A stretch of DNA of 64,000 nucleotides from Bradyrhizobium sp. DOA9 (lineage in GTDB: Bacteria; Pseudomonadota; Alphaproteobacteria; Rhizobiales; Xanthobacteraceae), in assembly GCF_000617845.2 (NCBI RefSeq), contig NZ_DF820426.1:248001-312000 (forward strand). The letters run 5' to 3'. The notes below the pieces were generated by a model. It was not told where the DNA came from. It saw only the letters and a program-made list of their open reading frames with translations, and made no database searches. Numbering within the stretch: position 1 is the first letter of the stretch; each line of letters starts with the position of its first letter. Made by a program: the position numbers and the translations under genes. Below are positions 45,001 to 54,761 of the stretch, piece by piece.

Positions 45001-45773
45001 AGGAAAGGAAGATCGTGATGCTGACCCACCCGACCCTCGACCAGATGCAGGCCGTCGGCCTTGCCGGAATGGCGGCCGCTTACCGGCAATTGGCCGAACA
45101 GGACAATGCCGCCGATCTCAGCCGCGACGAGTGGCTCGGCCTGATGCTAGATCGCGAAGCCGCCGTGCGCGCCGACCGGCGCCTGACCAATCGCCTCGCC
45201 GCAGCCAAGCTGCGCTTCGTCGACGCCTGTATCGAAGACGTCGACTTCGCGTCGCGCCGCGGCCTTGACCGGCGCAACACCCTCCAACTGGCGCAGGGCG
45301 CCTGGCTGAAAGCCCATGAGAACTTCATCATCACCGGCCTGACCGGGACTGGCAAAACCTGGCTGGCGTGCGCCTTCGGACGCCAGGCGGCCAGGCTCGA
45401 TCATTCCGTCCATTATCTGCGGATGCCGCGCCTGTTCGAAGACCTCGCCATGGCCCGTCTCGATGGTCGCTTCCCGCGCCTCATCGATAGGCTCGCACGT
45501 GTCCAGTTGCTCATCCTCGACGACTGGGGCACCCACATCCTCAATGACCAGCAGCGCCTTGATCTCCTCGAAATCCTCGAATAGCGCTATAGGCGCAAAT
45601 CGACCTTGATTACCGCCCAGCTGCCCGTTGCCCAATGGCACGACATGATCGGCGAGCCACCCATCGCAGACGCTATCCTCGACCGGTTCATCCACAACTC
45701 CCACCGCATCGCTCTCGAAGGCGACAGCATGCGAAGAAAAACAGCTGCGCGCCCCTTGACCAACGTCGAAAAC
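44997..45773 (+). pseudogene. istB: IS21 helper ATPase IstB with in-frame amber stop
   Basis: An IstB frame beginning at ATG 44997 or, more likely, 45018 after AAGGAAAGGA. Walker A reads GLTGTGKTWLACAFG (Thr where Pro is usual), Walker B LLILDDWGTH. After DLLEILE a TAG at 45582-45584 stops translation. The same frame continues without shift as RYRRKSTLITAQLPVAQWHDMIGEPPIADAILDRFIHNSHRIALEGDSMRR, the missing C-terminal quarter. A single base change thus truncates the protein to about 189 residues, removing the sensor region. Confidence 0.9.
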
Positions 45774-45834
45774 AGCGAAACGAATACCAACCGACTTCAA
45801 CAATCAGGCAACCAAAAGCCAGCGCCGCCACGCT

Positions 45835-45903
45835 GTCCGCGATTTAGCGAAACTGCTGTCCGTCAGTTAGCGAAACCACTGTCCCGTTTTTGCGAAATGC
45901 GCA
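45835..45903 (-). repeat. Three direct repeats at the right end of IS21 copy B
   Basis: Three copies, read on the minus strand, of the same 20-bp motif found at the left end (for example TTTCGCTAAATCGCGGACAG), about 23 bp apart, ending at the element boundary. Confidence 0.85.
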
Positions 45904-45926
45904 GTCGGAGGAGACTTTGTGGGTAA
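45904..45926 (+). pseudogene. IS4-family (Tn5-like) transposase remnant, last codons
   Basis: After the second GTCGGAGG repeat the sequence reads GDFVGN-stop in the frame that continues GAMVG from 43284, the normal end of Tn5-like transposases. It shows where IS21 copy B landed. Confidence 0.7.
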
Positions 45927-45929
45927 TTG

Positions 45930-46233
45930 AAAGCCTCACCGGATGCTTACCTCGCCGGTTACTGGCACGCCGTTCTGCGGCGAGCTCACCGACAACGCCA
46001 TCGCTATCAGTATGGACGGCCGAGGTGCCTGGCAGGACAACGTGTTCGTTGAGCGGCTGTGGCGCAGCGTCCAGTACGAGGAGTTTTATCTGCGGGCCTA
46101 CGAGAACGTCAGCGAAGCTCGTGACTCGTCGGCCCTACAATTCTACAATTGTCGCCCCCACATTCGAGCCTTGATGGCAGTACACCGGATCAAGCCTATT
46201 TTGACCTCGCTGCCCCTCCGCACGGCAGCCTAA
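45930..46233 (+). pseudogene. IS3-family orfB 3' fragment (IS407-like group)
   Basis: An open frame reads AISMDGRGAWQDNVFVERLWRSVQYEEFYLRAYENVSEA...LQFYNCRPH, the C-terminal catalytic part of an IS3-family OrfB, including the final catalytic Glu in FVERLWRS. The upstream two thirds are absent. It is of a different group from the other IS3 copies in the window. Confidence 0.8.
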
Positions 46234-46460
46234 CCCCGGCAGAGGCTCCACTTATCGACGCGGAAATTCTGTTCAGACAACCGGGACCGGCTCAGCCGTC
46301 AGCGGCGCCCATGAGAGCTTAGAAATAACTACCGCGAAACCCTCTTGACAAGCTCTCAGTCCCTGAACACCAGGACTCGAAAAACTGCCAGCTTGCGCGT
46401 CTTGGTGTTTCTCCCTGGTTCGCACCCCGAAAAGTGACGCAGCGCATAGAACATAAAACA

Positions 46461-47873
46461 TCAGGAAACTCTTAAGAGCCGTGTAAGCCCGTGAACGTCT
46501 CGTAGCTGCTCAATCCCGAGCGCAGCTTCGATCACTTCGTCCGCGCGTCTACTTGATAGACCACTGATCGAACGAAATTTCTTAATTACGTCTCCGTCCC
46601 CGTATGCCGTTCTGCTCGTCCACGGATCTCCCAACGCAAATTCCGTTTCAGCCTCAAAGTGCTTCCCGTCTCGCATTATGACCGTGGCACGAGCAGGCAT
46701 ATTTCGCAATTGGCCCTTAACAATATGATCCAAGTAACAGTCGGCATCGTCCCAATGCTCCACGATAACGCGTTCTCTAAGCTCCTGTACCGCTTCATTT
46801 CTGTCATGCTCGTCGTCCAACCAAGTGCTGATTGGCATGCCGAGCAGGATCATCGCAACTGCGTGTGGGATACTATACTGACGCGACACCCAAGTAACAG
46901 GCCGGGTGTTTGCGAAGCGGGCCCCGGAGAGTAGCACGTTTGTAGCAATTACCACCCGCTCCACACCTGCGGGATCTACATCCGCGCTATCGATGGCTTC
47001 CAACAGCGCTGTGAGCGGATGATGCATCCAGCGACACGTTGGCCACGGCTTATAGGTAATATCCGACAACATCCACCGCGCACCTAGATCTCCAACTAGC
47101 AGATCCGAATCGAAATGATGTGTACCGCACATTCGGATTAGACCAGGCTGGTCGTCAAATATGGCGGATAGTCCAGTCGCGCCAAATGTGGCTGAGCGTG
47201 CGGCGAAGACTCCCGCAAGCACCGCCCAGCCGGCATCTTGGTATTTGGAATGGGGCAACTCCGTCGATTTGCCGGGCCACATATTTGGCAACGGAGTATT
47301 CGAACCGGCTATCCCAAGCGTCTGCCGTGCCAAAGCTTCGTCCTGCAAACCGAGTCGAATCGCAACTCCCGCTCCCGCAAACGCAGTGGAAACGGAAAAA
47401 TGGTACAGCCGACCGATTGCACCGAACATGTGCGCTCCGCAAGCACTAGCCACGCGCCCTCCAAGCTCATATCCCGCAATCACCGCCTGTAAGAACTCTG
47501 CACCACTCGCATTTTGCTCCTCTGCCAACGCGAGCGCCGCAGCAACGGTGGCTCCCCCGAAATGGTGCCCGACGGGGAACGTTTCATCGAGGTCCATGCA
47601 GTTTGCAAGACGGCCATTCGCATACAATGCTCCCGCCGTGCTTCCGCGTCGATCGCATCCAATGATAGTTGCAACGTCGCCAGCCCCTAGGAACTCTGCC
47701 ATCTGCACCGAGACCGGCGCAATACACGTTCGCGCGGCCAACAACATGCAGCCGATCGAGTCTAGCAAAAGACGACGTGCCTCCGATTGGACCTTAGCTG
47801 GGACACTGACCAAGTCTAAGTTCGAAATAAATCGCGCGAGTGCTCCAGTCATATCTGTGCGGTGATCGTCCAT
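46461..47873 (-). CDS. MmgE/PrpD-family protein
   Basis: A 470-residue MmgE/PrpD protein, a family holding 2-methylcitrate dehydratase, cis-aconitate decarboxylase and iminodisuccinate epimerase. Family features include LARFISNLDLVSVPAKVQSEARRLLLDSIGCML, ANGRLANCMDLDETFPVGHHFGGATVAAALALAE (the conserved Asp and His pocket), ELGGRVASACGAHMFG and FHFSVSTAFA-like YHFSVSTAFAGAG. Intact, cytosolic. No prpB or prpC is nearby, so methylcitrate dehydration is unlikely. The neighbours are a MATE exporter and an ornithine-cyclodeaminase-family enzyme on the same strand, favouring an amino-acid-derived substrate. Confidence 0.87.
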   Translation of the reverse strand: MDDHRTDMTGALARFISNLDLVSVPAKVQSEARRLLLDSIGCMLLAARTCIAPVSVQMAEFLGAGDVATIIGCDRRGSTAGALYANGRLANCMDLDETFPVGHHFGGATVAAALALAEEQNASGAEFLQAVIAGYELGGRVASACGAHMFGAIGRLYHFSVSTAFAGAGVAIRLGLQDEALARQTLGIAGSNTPLPNMWPGKSTELPHSKYQDAGWAVLAGVFAARSATFGATGLSAIFDDQPGLIRMCGTHHFDSDLLVGDLGARWMLSDITYKPWPTCRWMHHPLTALLEAIDSADVDPAGVERVVIATNVLLSGARFANTRPVTWVSRQYSIPHAVAMILLGMPISTWLDDEHDRNEAVQELRERVIVEHWDDADCYLDHIVKGQLRNMPARATVIMRDGKHFEAETEFALGDPWTSRTAYGDGDVIKKFRSISGLSSRRADEVIEAALGIEQLRDVHGLTRLLRVS

Positions 47874-48083
47874 TGGCTAATCCTGAGCAAGGTCCTGCTC
47901 CTAGCGGGTGCAATCACTATGCCATTCCATGTCCGCCCTGACCGTTGCTATTGCGCACCCCCAGAAGAACGACTACCCACAACGACGTTCACTGTCGGCA
48001 GTTGGATCGACAAACACGTTGCGAGCCGTCCCTGACAGGTGGACGGCAACAGCGAGGCTCATTTGCCCTTTCGTGACACTCAC

Positions 48084-49559
48084 CTAATCATCGCATTCTC
48101 GAAACATCCTGCAAACGAGCACTTGTGCCCGCGAAACAAGAAGGATCGCGTATATTACTGTCCCGATTAGCAGGCCCGTCCATATGCCAATAACGCCCAA
48201 TCTCAACTTCAACCCAAGTACGTAGCTGATGATAACACCAATCAGCCAGTAAGCTATGCCAGCGTAAAGTGGTATCATTCGCGTATCCTGTAGGCCTCGC
48301 AGGCTGCCCGCGGCTACGTTATGTACAGCAGTCGGTATAAGACCACACACACTCACCAACAAGAGGTCCGCAGCAAGGTTAATTGCGAGATCGATTTCGG
48401 GAGCGCCGGAATGCAAAAAGTAGTGCGCTATTTTGAACCTGGTAGCAACCACACAAACAGCTAGCGTTGCAGAGCACACAATGGCGAGCAACATTGCAGC
48501 CAAGCTTGCACGTCTCATTCCATGACCATCATGGCGGCCTACGGCTTCGGCAACGCGTACCGCTGTAGCCATACTGATCCCAAACGACATCAAAGCAGCA
48601 ATCGACGCGACCTGGAGCGAGATCTGGTGGGCGGCAGCTGCATTGCTGCCGATGGCCCCCGCTAACAGTCCTGCAACCGAATACGCGCCATAGGTGAGCG
48701 CAGACGTCAATGAAATCGGCGCTCCAACAGCGATAAGCCGCCACATAAGCATCCAATCGATTAACCACCAATGCAACGCCAATCGATAGGCCCTGATAGG
48801 GCGGCAGCTTGTGATGAACCAGACTCCAGCGAGGAACATTGTCCAGTTGATAACTGCAGTCGCGAGCCCGGCACCAAGAAGGGGTTGGCAGGCAAAGCCG
48901 ATTCTCCCATGAATCAGCAGGTACACGAGCAGAGCATTAGTCGGGATCGCCGCAAGCGTGATCCAAAGCGACGGTTGTGGCCGGTGAGCTGCGTCCATGA
49001 CGTTCCGAATGGCTTGAAATGACAGCGCTGGCACAGCACCCCAACACAGCCCTGACAGATATTGCTGACTAAGCCGCGCCACATCCGGCGCCTGGCCGAG
49101 GCGCAGTAGTACCTGCTCAGCATGGGTTGCTAGAGCAATCAAGGGCAACGAGAGCGCTAGAGCCAACAACAAACCAGTGCGCAGCGCGCCTCTTATTGAC
49201 TCCAGCTTCCCGGCGGCGCACGCCTGCGCGACGACTGGAGCAATCGGAGCTAAAACTCCTAAAGCGATCGCAAACGTCGTAAGATACACCCTTCCAGCGA
49301 CTGCGACAGCTGCGAGCGCATCAATGCTGATGCCCCCGATAAGGAGCATATCGGTCATGGTCATCGCGGCCTGCCCCAGCTGTATTGCAACAATTGGAAA
49401 AGCGATCTTCGCCGTTTCGCCAACTTCGGCGATCAGCTGCCAAATAGCGCCAGACGCCGCAGCGTTCCGGGGCACGTGGCCCGACAGTTGTCGCCGAGCC
49501 GCCTCTATTGTTCTACCAATCCGCTCCCTAAAAGGATCACTCTCGCGTGGACTTAGCAT
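48084..49559 (-). CDS. MATE-family efflux transporter
   Basis: A 491-residue MATE protein with about twelve membrane segments in two related halves: ETAKIAFPIVAIQLGQAAMTMTDMLLIGGIS opens the first half, and LLAGAIGSNAAAAHQISLQVASIAALMSFGISMATAVRVAEAVG is characteristic. It exports small cationic or amphipathic compounds with Na+ or H+. The open frame starts at 49607; ATG 49559 (MLSPRESDPF) is chosen as a plausible start, but either is possible. Intact. It lies between the MmgE/PrpD and ornithine-cyclodeaminase-family genes, in the same direction, and may export a product made by them or protect against their substrate. Confidence 0.88.
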   Translation of the reverse strand: MLSPRESDPFRERIGRTIEAARRQLSGHVPRNAAASGAIWQLIAEVGETAKIAFPIVAIQLGQAAMTMTDMLLIGGISIDALAAVAVAGRVYLTTFAIALGVLAPIAPVVAQACAAGKLESIRGALRTGLLLALALSLPLIALATHAEQVLLRLGQAPDVARLSQQYLSGLCWGAVPALSFQAIRNVMDAAHRPQPSLWITLAAIPTNALLVYLLIHGRIGFACQPLLGAGLATAVINWTMFLAGVWFITSCRPIRAYRLALHWWLIDWMLMWRLIAVGAPISLTSALTYGAYSVAGLLAGAIGSNAAAAHQISLQVASIAALMSFGISMATAVRVAEAVGRHDGHGMRRASLAAMLLAIVCSATLAVCVVATRFKIAHYFLHSGAPEIDLAINLAADLLLVSVCGLIPTAVHNVAAGSLRGLQDTRMIPLYAGIAYWLIGVIISYVLGLKLRLGVIGIWTGLLIGTVIYAILLVSRAQVLVCRMFRECDD

Positions 49560-49643
49560 TTGATAGATGAACCATACTCGACTTCTGAAGCTCTGCCTCA
49601 CGAGCACTCCTCAAGGGCCCGGGGCAGGGCCGCTCCCTATGCA

Positions 49644-49672
49644 GACCACGTCGATGGGCTGACGACGTGGTC
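49644..49672. terminator. Hairpin between OCD-family and MATE genes
   Basis: GACCACGTC and GACGTGGTC form a perfect 9-bp stem with an 11-base loop, 17 bp past the stop of the OCD-family gene. There is no U-run on the minus strand, so it may attenuate or stabilise the transcript rather than end it. Confidence 0.45.
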
Positions 49673-49688
49673 TTCTGTGCGACCGGTA

Positions 49689-50657
49689 TCAACGGGGTAG
49701 CCACGTTCCGACGCTGAGTTCGCGTGCTTTTCTGATCGCTAACTCCGCCAACGCTAGATCTGCGACTACAAATCCGCGAAAGCCAAACAGAGCTCTAATC
49801 GGATTGGCGTGACTTGGCACGTCTGAAACAAGATGCGCGAGATCGTCCTGGTATTTTATGGACTCCACAGGGCGATCTGAGTCGTCTATCGGCGAGGAAA
49901 ACTGCGCGAGGCTGTCGGTGATAATCCTATCGAAGGCACTGAGTGTCTCAGGCCGCCAGCTCCTGCCTCCATCCACAGCTGATGCAAACGATGATAAAGG
50001 CATCAAACGTGCATCCAGAAACGCTTTCAATTGGGGGGAACTGGGAACCGTGGAGATCACGATCTGGCTTCCACTCAAAAGCTCATCGGGCCCGTCCAAT
50101 ATCGCTGGGACAAGCTTCTTTTCTGCCGCCATGACCGCAAGCCTCTCCGCAGACCGCGCAGTCCGACTCAGAAGGTTGACCCTTCGGATAGACGGGAATA
50201 GGTCCGCGAACGCATGGAGGTGACTAAGCGCCTGTAACCCACACCCGACGAGGCCAATCGTGTGTGGGGCGCCGGGCGCGAGATAAGCGGCTGCGGCGGC
50301 CGACATTGCAGCTGTTCTCAACAACGTTATGGAATTTGCGTCGAGTACGGCAACCGGTACTCCTGTCTTGAAGTCACTTACGCAGACGAGACCATTGATT
50401 CCTGATGGCCCATTGGGATCTTCGACCGGAACAACGGCCACTGCCTTCATGGTCGCGAGTTGGCTACTCTTTGAAGCTGAACTCATCGAGATGAACCATC
50501 CTCCCGAGTCGCTCCGGATAGACGATTTTGGAAGACCTATATTTCGACCCGCCGCGTTGTCACGGAAGCCCTTGATAATTGCCTCCCGTGCCTCGCGTGG
50601 TGAAATCTCCAATGCTTGAACGTCGGCGTTCGATAGGTAAAGCAGCTGGGAGCTCAT
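49689..50657 (-). CDS. Ornithine cyclodeaminase/mu-crystallin family enzyme
   Basis: A 322-residue protein of the OCD/mu-crystallin family, which includes ornithine cyclodeaminase, alanine dehydrogenase of archaea, delta-1-pyrroline-2-carboxylate reductase and N-carboxyalkyl amino-acid (opine-like) dehydrogenases. It shows the substrate-side MKAVAVVPVEDPNGPSGINGLVCVSD (Lys), LLRTAAMSAAAAAYLA (Arg) and the NAD motif IGLVGCGLQALSHL (about residues 133-146). Asp in VDGGRSW is in the usual catalytic place. ATG 50657 is preceded by AAAGGATCC. Exact reaction unknown; imine reduction or cyclodeamination are the family options. Confidence 0.87.
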   Translation of the reverse strand: MSSQLLYLSNADVQALEISPREAREAIIKGFRDNAAGRNIGLPKSSIRSDSGGWFISMSSASKSSQLATMKAVAVVPVEDPNGPSGINGLVCVSDFKTGVPVAVLDANSITLLRTAAMSAAAAAYLAPGAPHTIGLVGCGLQALSHLHAFADLFPSIRRVNLLSRTARSAERLAVMAAEKKLVPAILDGPDELLSGSQIVISTVPSSPQLKAFLDARLMPLSSFASAVDGGRSWRPETLSAFDRIITDSLAQFSSPIDDSDRPVESIKYQDDLAHLVSDVPSHANPIRALFGFRGFVVADLALAELAIRKARELSVGTWLPR

Positions 50658-50984
50658 AACGGATCCTTTCTGACCATTGCACACTGCCGACGGACTTCAG
50701 GCGCCCTAAGCGGCACGCTCAGAGGGGGGCAAGTTGCCATGTCCGAGTGTGAGCCAATTGGCCCCCTCAAACTTTCTTCCATCGGCTATCCCGCGGAGAC
50801 CGGGGCGAAACGGTTGTACCTCGCGCATCGTCACGCAGTGCAAATTGTGCAGCAAAGATCATGCCACCAGCCACAAATCGTCTTCAGATCGCGGCCGCGC
50901 ACGATGTCGCGGTTTTAGGTGCTGGCGAAGGCCGCCCCGCCGAATGAGGCGTATTGTTGAGAACTGTTCTTATGGAAAGTTATA
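50658..50984. other. Upstream region of the OCD-family gene
   Basis: About 330 bp separating the metabolic genes from IS66 debris. No coding feature or operator recognised; it should contain the promoter for the minus-strand cluster. Confidence 0.4.
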
Positions 50985-51860
50985 GCGCAGTGCCGAAGTC
51001 GAGCGGCTTGAGGTGGTGGACGTGGGCCGGCGGCGGCGCGCGTCCTTGGATGAGAAGCTCAAGATAGTCCTGGAGAGCTTGCAGGCGCTGAGCCAGGGTT
51101 GCGGCAACAGCACGTCGATGTGGCCTTTCGCGCTCATTGTCGCTGAGATAGCGACGGTCGTTGCGGCCTGACCCGAGGGATGGCGGCGATCAACCTGGAG
51201 TCATCGACGTCTTGTCCAGTCGCGCCTTCCAACAGCGCTTCAAGCGAGACCCGCGCGGCGGCGACATATGTGTTCCGGGACAGGGGCGGCAAGCTTATCA
51301 AGATCCTTTGGGCCGATGGACTGGGCATATCGCTCTATGCCAAGCGGTTTGAACGCGGCCGCTTTCTGTCACCGTCGTTGGCTGATGGCTGGTGACAATC
51401 ACCCGAGCCCAGCTTGGCTAACTGCTGGAGGGCATCCACTGGCGAATGCCACAACAGACCTTACGACCGCAGGCGGCTGGCTGATCGCGGGGATCTGAAT
51501 CGGGGCACGATCAGCGGTCCGGACAAAGACCGCGCCTTGTGATTCTCTGGTCGGCGATGGGCACGGACGATTCTCTTTCCGACGTTGTGACCGCGCCGCA
51601 GGCGATGCTGCGCGCCGAGCGAGCGGCCCGGTTGGCCGCGGAAGCCGAGGCCAGGCGGGGAGCTTGCTGATCGAGAAGCTCAAGCTCACGATCAAGAAGT
51701 CGCGGCGCGAGTAGTTCGGACAGCCCCCGAGCGCGGCGCATTGCTGGAGCAACTCGAGCTGCAGCTGGCCGACCTGGAGGAGAACGCGGCGCAAGCTGAG
51801 ACCGCGGCGCAGATGATAGCAGTGCCATCGTTCGACCGCCGCAAGTCTGTAGTGCGTCGA
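50985..51860 (+). mobile_element. Degenerate IS66 element: tnpA, tnpB and tnpC 5' part
   Basis: Three decayed genes in IS66 order. tnpA: AEVERLEVVDVGRRRRASLDEKLKIVLESLQ at about 50990-51100. tnpB: FQQRFKRDPRGGDI, then FRDRGGKLIKILWADGLGISLYAKRFERGRF at about 51220-51390, with a frame change. tnpC: start near 51556 (MGTDDSLSDVVTAPQAMLRAERAARLAAEAEARRGA), a stop, then LEQLELQLADLEENAAQAETAAQMIAVPSFDRRKS in another frame. The last part is clearly related to the IS66 copy at the left edge of the window. tnpC resumes at 54762 after inserted IS21 and IS3 sequences. Confidence 0.82.
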
Positions 51861-51979
51861 TCTGGATGGGAAGGCGCGCGCGGCAAGCTGGATGGCGAGC
51901 CAGTATCGCGGCGAGGTCATGATTGCCACACAGATTGTCGCGCCCAAGAGTTTTGTTGAAGCCTGATTGTCACGGAGCG

Positions 51980-52254
51980 TCAATCAGCGACGGTTTGGGT
52001 GCCGCGGGCGGCCGTCCCGGACCGCGTTTTCGATCGGACGCGGCGCGCCTGCGATAGCTCTCGATGTTTATCTCCACGATGGGTGGCGTGGTGAATGATA
52101 CGATCGATGGCGACGAGCGTCATGGCGGCGTCCGGGAAGACCTTATTCCATTCGCCGAATGGCTGATTGGCGGTGATCAGCATCGAGCAGCGCTCGTAGC
52201 TTGCGCTGATGAGTGCAAGCTGATGAGCTCAAACAGCGCGTGGGTCTCGGCCTG
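51980..52254 (-). pseudogene. IS21 remnant (copy C), istB 3' part
   Basis: On the minus strand ETHALFELIS followed by MLITANQPFGEWNKVFPDAAMTLVAIDRIIHHATH is the C-terminal part of an IstB. A short tandem repeat (CTCATCAGC region, 52200-52230) shifts its frame. The rest of istB is missing; IS3 copy B abuts it at 52255. Confidence 0.8.
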
Positions 52255-53417
52255 TGAGCTGCTGCCGGCTTGATGGACACTGCGATTGTGTGTTTTATCG
52301 AGAGCCAGAGGTAGGTCATGCAGAGACGAAAGTTCAGTCGAGAGTTCAAGGTCGAGGCGGTCAAGCTCGGCAGGGAACGAGGGGTCTCGGCGGCGCAAGC
52401 GGGCCGAGACCTGGACGTTGATGAGAATGTGCTGCGCAAATGGGTCAATGAGTTCGGCTCTGACCCGGTGCAGGCCTTTCCTGGCCACGGGCAGATGAAG
52501 GCTGAGCAGCAGGAGATCGAGCGGTTGCGCCGCGAGGTCGCCAAATTGAAGGCCGAGCGGAATATCCTAAAATGGGCGGCAGCCTTCTTTCGCGAAGGAA
52601 GGGACATGAAGTTCGTCTTCGTCGCACCGGGCGATTTGGCCGGTGGCATGGCTATCCGACGCGCTGAGGGTTTCGGCGGGTCAAGGCAAGCTTTATTGCC
52701 AGCGACCGGACCTACGGCGCACGGCGCGTCTGGAGAGACCTTCTGGCAGACGGCTTCGAGTGCGGTCTGCATCGGATCGAGCGGCTGATGCGCCTGCAGG
52801 CCTGGCGGGCGAGGCCAAGGCGCCGGTGCTTACCGAAGGACGAAGGCGATCGTCAGATAGCGAACGTGCCGGCGAACCTTCTGGATCGTCAGTGAGCTGC
52901 CGAACCAGAAGTGGATCGCCGACTTCACCTACATCTGGACCGCCAAAGGCTGGCTCTACGTGTCAGCCGTGATCGACCTGTTCTCGCGCCGTGTGGTCGG
53001 CCGGTCGATGAGCTCCAGTATGACACCGTAATTGGTTGCGGACGCGCTGTTGATGGTAGTCTGGCGGCGCGGCAAACCGGATGCTCTCATGCATCATTCC
53101 GATCGCCGCAGCCAATACTTCAGCGAACAGTTCCAGCGCCTGATGACTGACAGCGGGATTGTTTGCAGCACGAGCCGATCCGGCAATGTGTGGGACAACG
53201 CCGCGATGGAGAGCTTCTTCTCTTCGTTGAAGACCGAGCGCACCGAACGCAAGACTGATCGCACCAGGAACGAGGCAAGAGCAGATGTGTTCGACTAGAT
53301 CGAGCGGTTCTATAACGCGGTCGGACGTCATTCGACGATCGGATACCTCAGCTCAGTTGAGTTCGAGCGCGTGGTCGGATTCGCTTAACCGGGTGTCCAT
53401 CAAACCGGCAGGAGCTC
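52255..53417 (+). mobile_element. IS3-family element (copy B), 1163 bp, degenerate
   Basis: Both ends are visible: TGAGCTGCTGCCGGCTTGATGG at left and, outward, TGAGCTCCTGCCGGTTTGATGG at right. OrfA starts at ATG 52318 (MQRRKFSREFKVEAVKLGRERGVSAAQAGRDLDVDENVLRKW) and is readable to about 52600. OrfB pieces follow in changing frames: WIADFTYIWTAKGWLYVSAVIDLFSRRVVG (first Asp), MHHSDRRSQY (second Asp), WDNAAMESFFSSLKTERTER (Glu). Several frameshifts and stops inactivate it. The flanks are the 3' part of istB and the 3' part of istA of one IS21 element, with no matching target repeat, indicating an adjacent deletion. Confidence 0.88.
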
Positions 53418-54680
53418 AAACCGGGCTGAGATAGCCGATAGCCCTCGCGCGGGAACAGCCTGTCCCGATAGACCAGATTGAGAAGTGCTCTTAGCTTGCG
53501 CCGCAGGGAATGTATCACGTGCCGATAATCGACGACCTGGTCGTGTTTGCCGTTGGGATGCGGCCGCCCGCGCGGCAAAGTCAGAAGATACGTGCCACCA
53601 ACGAACACGTCGAGGTGATCGTCGTAGAGGCGGCCCGCAGCCGGTGGCCGATCGGGCGCGATGACCGGTGTTGTAGAACACCGCAGCGTGAGGCCGCCGG
53701 ATGACGTCACGCGGACGATCACCTGTTCGTAGCCGGAGGTGCGGCGGTCAGGCAGCCCCTGCAACACCACGCGCTCGCTATCAATCCGCTTGGCGTTGCG
53801 GGCATTGCGGCGGCTGACTATCTCGTCGATGAAGGCGCGATAGGTGGCAAGATCGTCGAAGTTGACATTACGCGCAGCAGTAAGGCGTCCGCGATTGCTC
53901 GCTTGAGATGACCGTGAGGCCCTTCGATCGAGCCGTTCTCGTGGGCGACGCCTCGATTGTTGCGGGAAGGCCTCATGCCGTAGTGGTCACAAAGGGCCTC
54001 GTGTCGCAGCGTCAGACCGTCGCGTGCATCGCGATCGAGATTGCAGAATGCGGCGGACAGACTGTCGGTCCGATGCTACCGGGGCGCTCCACCGAGCGAC
54101 CAGAGGGCATTCTGCAGGCCTTCGGCCAGGGCAACGAAGCTCTCACCGCCAAACACGACGTGGGCGTGCTCGAAGCCGCAAGAGGCCAAACGGCAGTAAT
54201 AGAGAAAATGATCCAGCAGGACCCCTGTGCAATGGTCACACCCAAATCGCCCATGTCTGTGAAGTCGGAGAGGCCGAGCTGGCCGGGGCTCATGGGTCTG
54301 GCGGAAGATTACCTCCTGCTCCTCGCCGTGGATCATCCGCCAGGCACGGATACGGCTTTCAAGGGTATGATGGATACCGCTGCCGAGATCCGGATGACGT
54401 CGGAGCATCTCCTCGAAGATCGCCACCGGACGTAAGCCAAGCGACGCCTTCAGGACCGGGACGCTCTCAGTCTCGAACACTTCGCTCAACGGGTCCGGTC
54501 CTCGCCGGCCGCATGGAGCCTTCCTCTGCGATGGAAGTGGGGAGCCTCTCTCGATCCGATAGGCGTCGATGCACTGACTGACGCCTTGGCCGCCACCACT
54601 GGCGGACGATCAGTCTGACGGATCTCATGTACAGCCTCATCTGGTGATCTGTGATGTCGGCCGGGCAAGCGAGTGATTGC
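53418..54680 (-). pseudogene. IS21 remnant (copy C), istA
   Basis: Minus-strand pieces give a nearly whole IstA. RLSDRERLPTS lies near the N-terminus (about 54580). ESVPVLKASLGLRPVAIFEEMLRRHPDLGSGIHHTLESRIRAWRMIHGEEQEVIFRQTHEPG and GLSDFTDMGDLGVT (catalytic Asp) follow. Then come FEHAHVVFGGESFVALAEGLQNALWSLGGAPR, the RTDSLSAAF and HYGMRPSRNNRGVAHENGSIEGPHGHLKRAI blocks, and QVVDYRHVIHSLRRKLRALLNLVYRDRLFPREGYR. Several frameshifts separate them. The C-terminus is cut at the IS3 copy B junction. Confidence 0.83.
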
Positions 54681-54761
54681 TCCTGGCGGAAAACCCACTT
54701 GCATAACCTGCCGGCCGCGATCACCAGTCGGCACGATCCCTCGCGGACCGCGTAGACGCCG

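Larger units (their letters stand above)
43285..45903 (+). mobile_element. IS21-family element (copy B), 2619 bp, inserted in the IS4 remnant
   Basis: The ends are TGCGTGTTTCG at 43285 and, outward, TGCGCATTTCG at 45903. The element is flanked by a perfect 8-bp direct repeat GTCGGAGG (43277-43284 and 45904-45911). Joining the flanks restores GAMVGGDFVGN-stop, the end of the Tn5-like transposase, so the limits are secure. Inside each end are several copies of a 20-bp motif (see repeat entries). istA is intact; istB has an in-frame amber stop. Confidence 0.93.

Noticed and set aside
46461..47873. 2-methylcitrate dehydratase (prpD) assignment
   Set aside because: The family match is sound, but prpB, prpC or acnM are not nearby and the neighbours are amino-acid related, so only the family name is given.
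48025..48047. Hairpin (GCCGTCC and GGACGGC) downstream of the MATE gene as terminator
   Set aside because: The stem is only 7 bp and no U-run follows on the minus strand.
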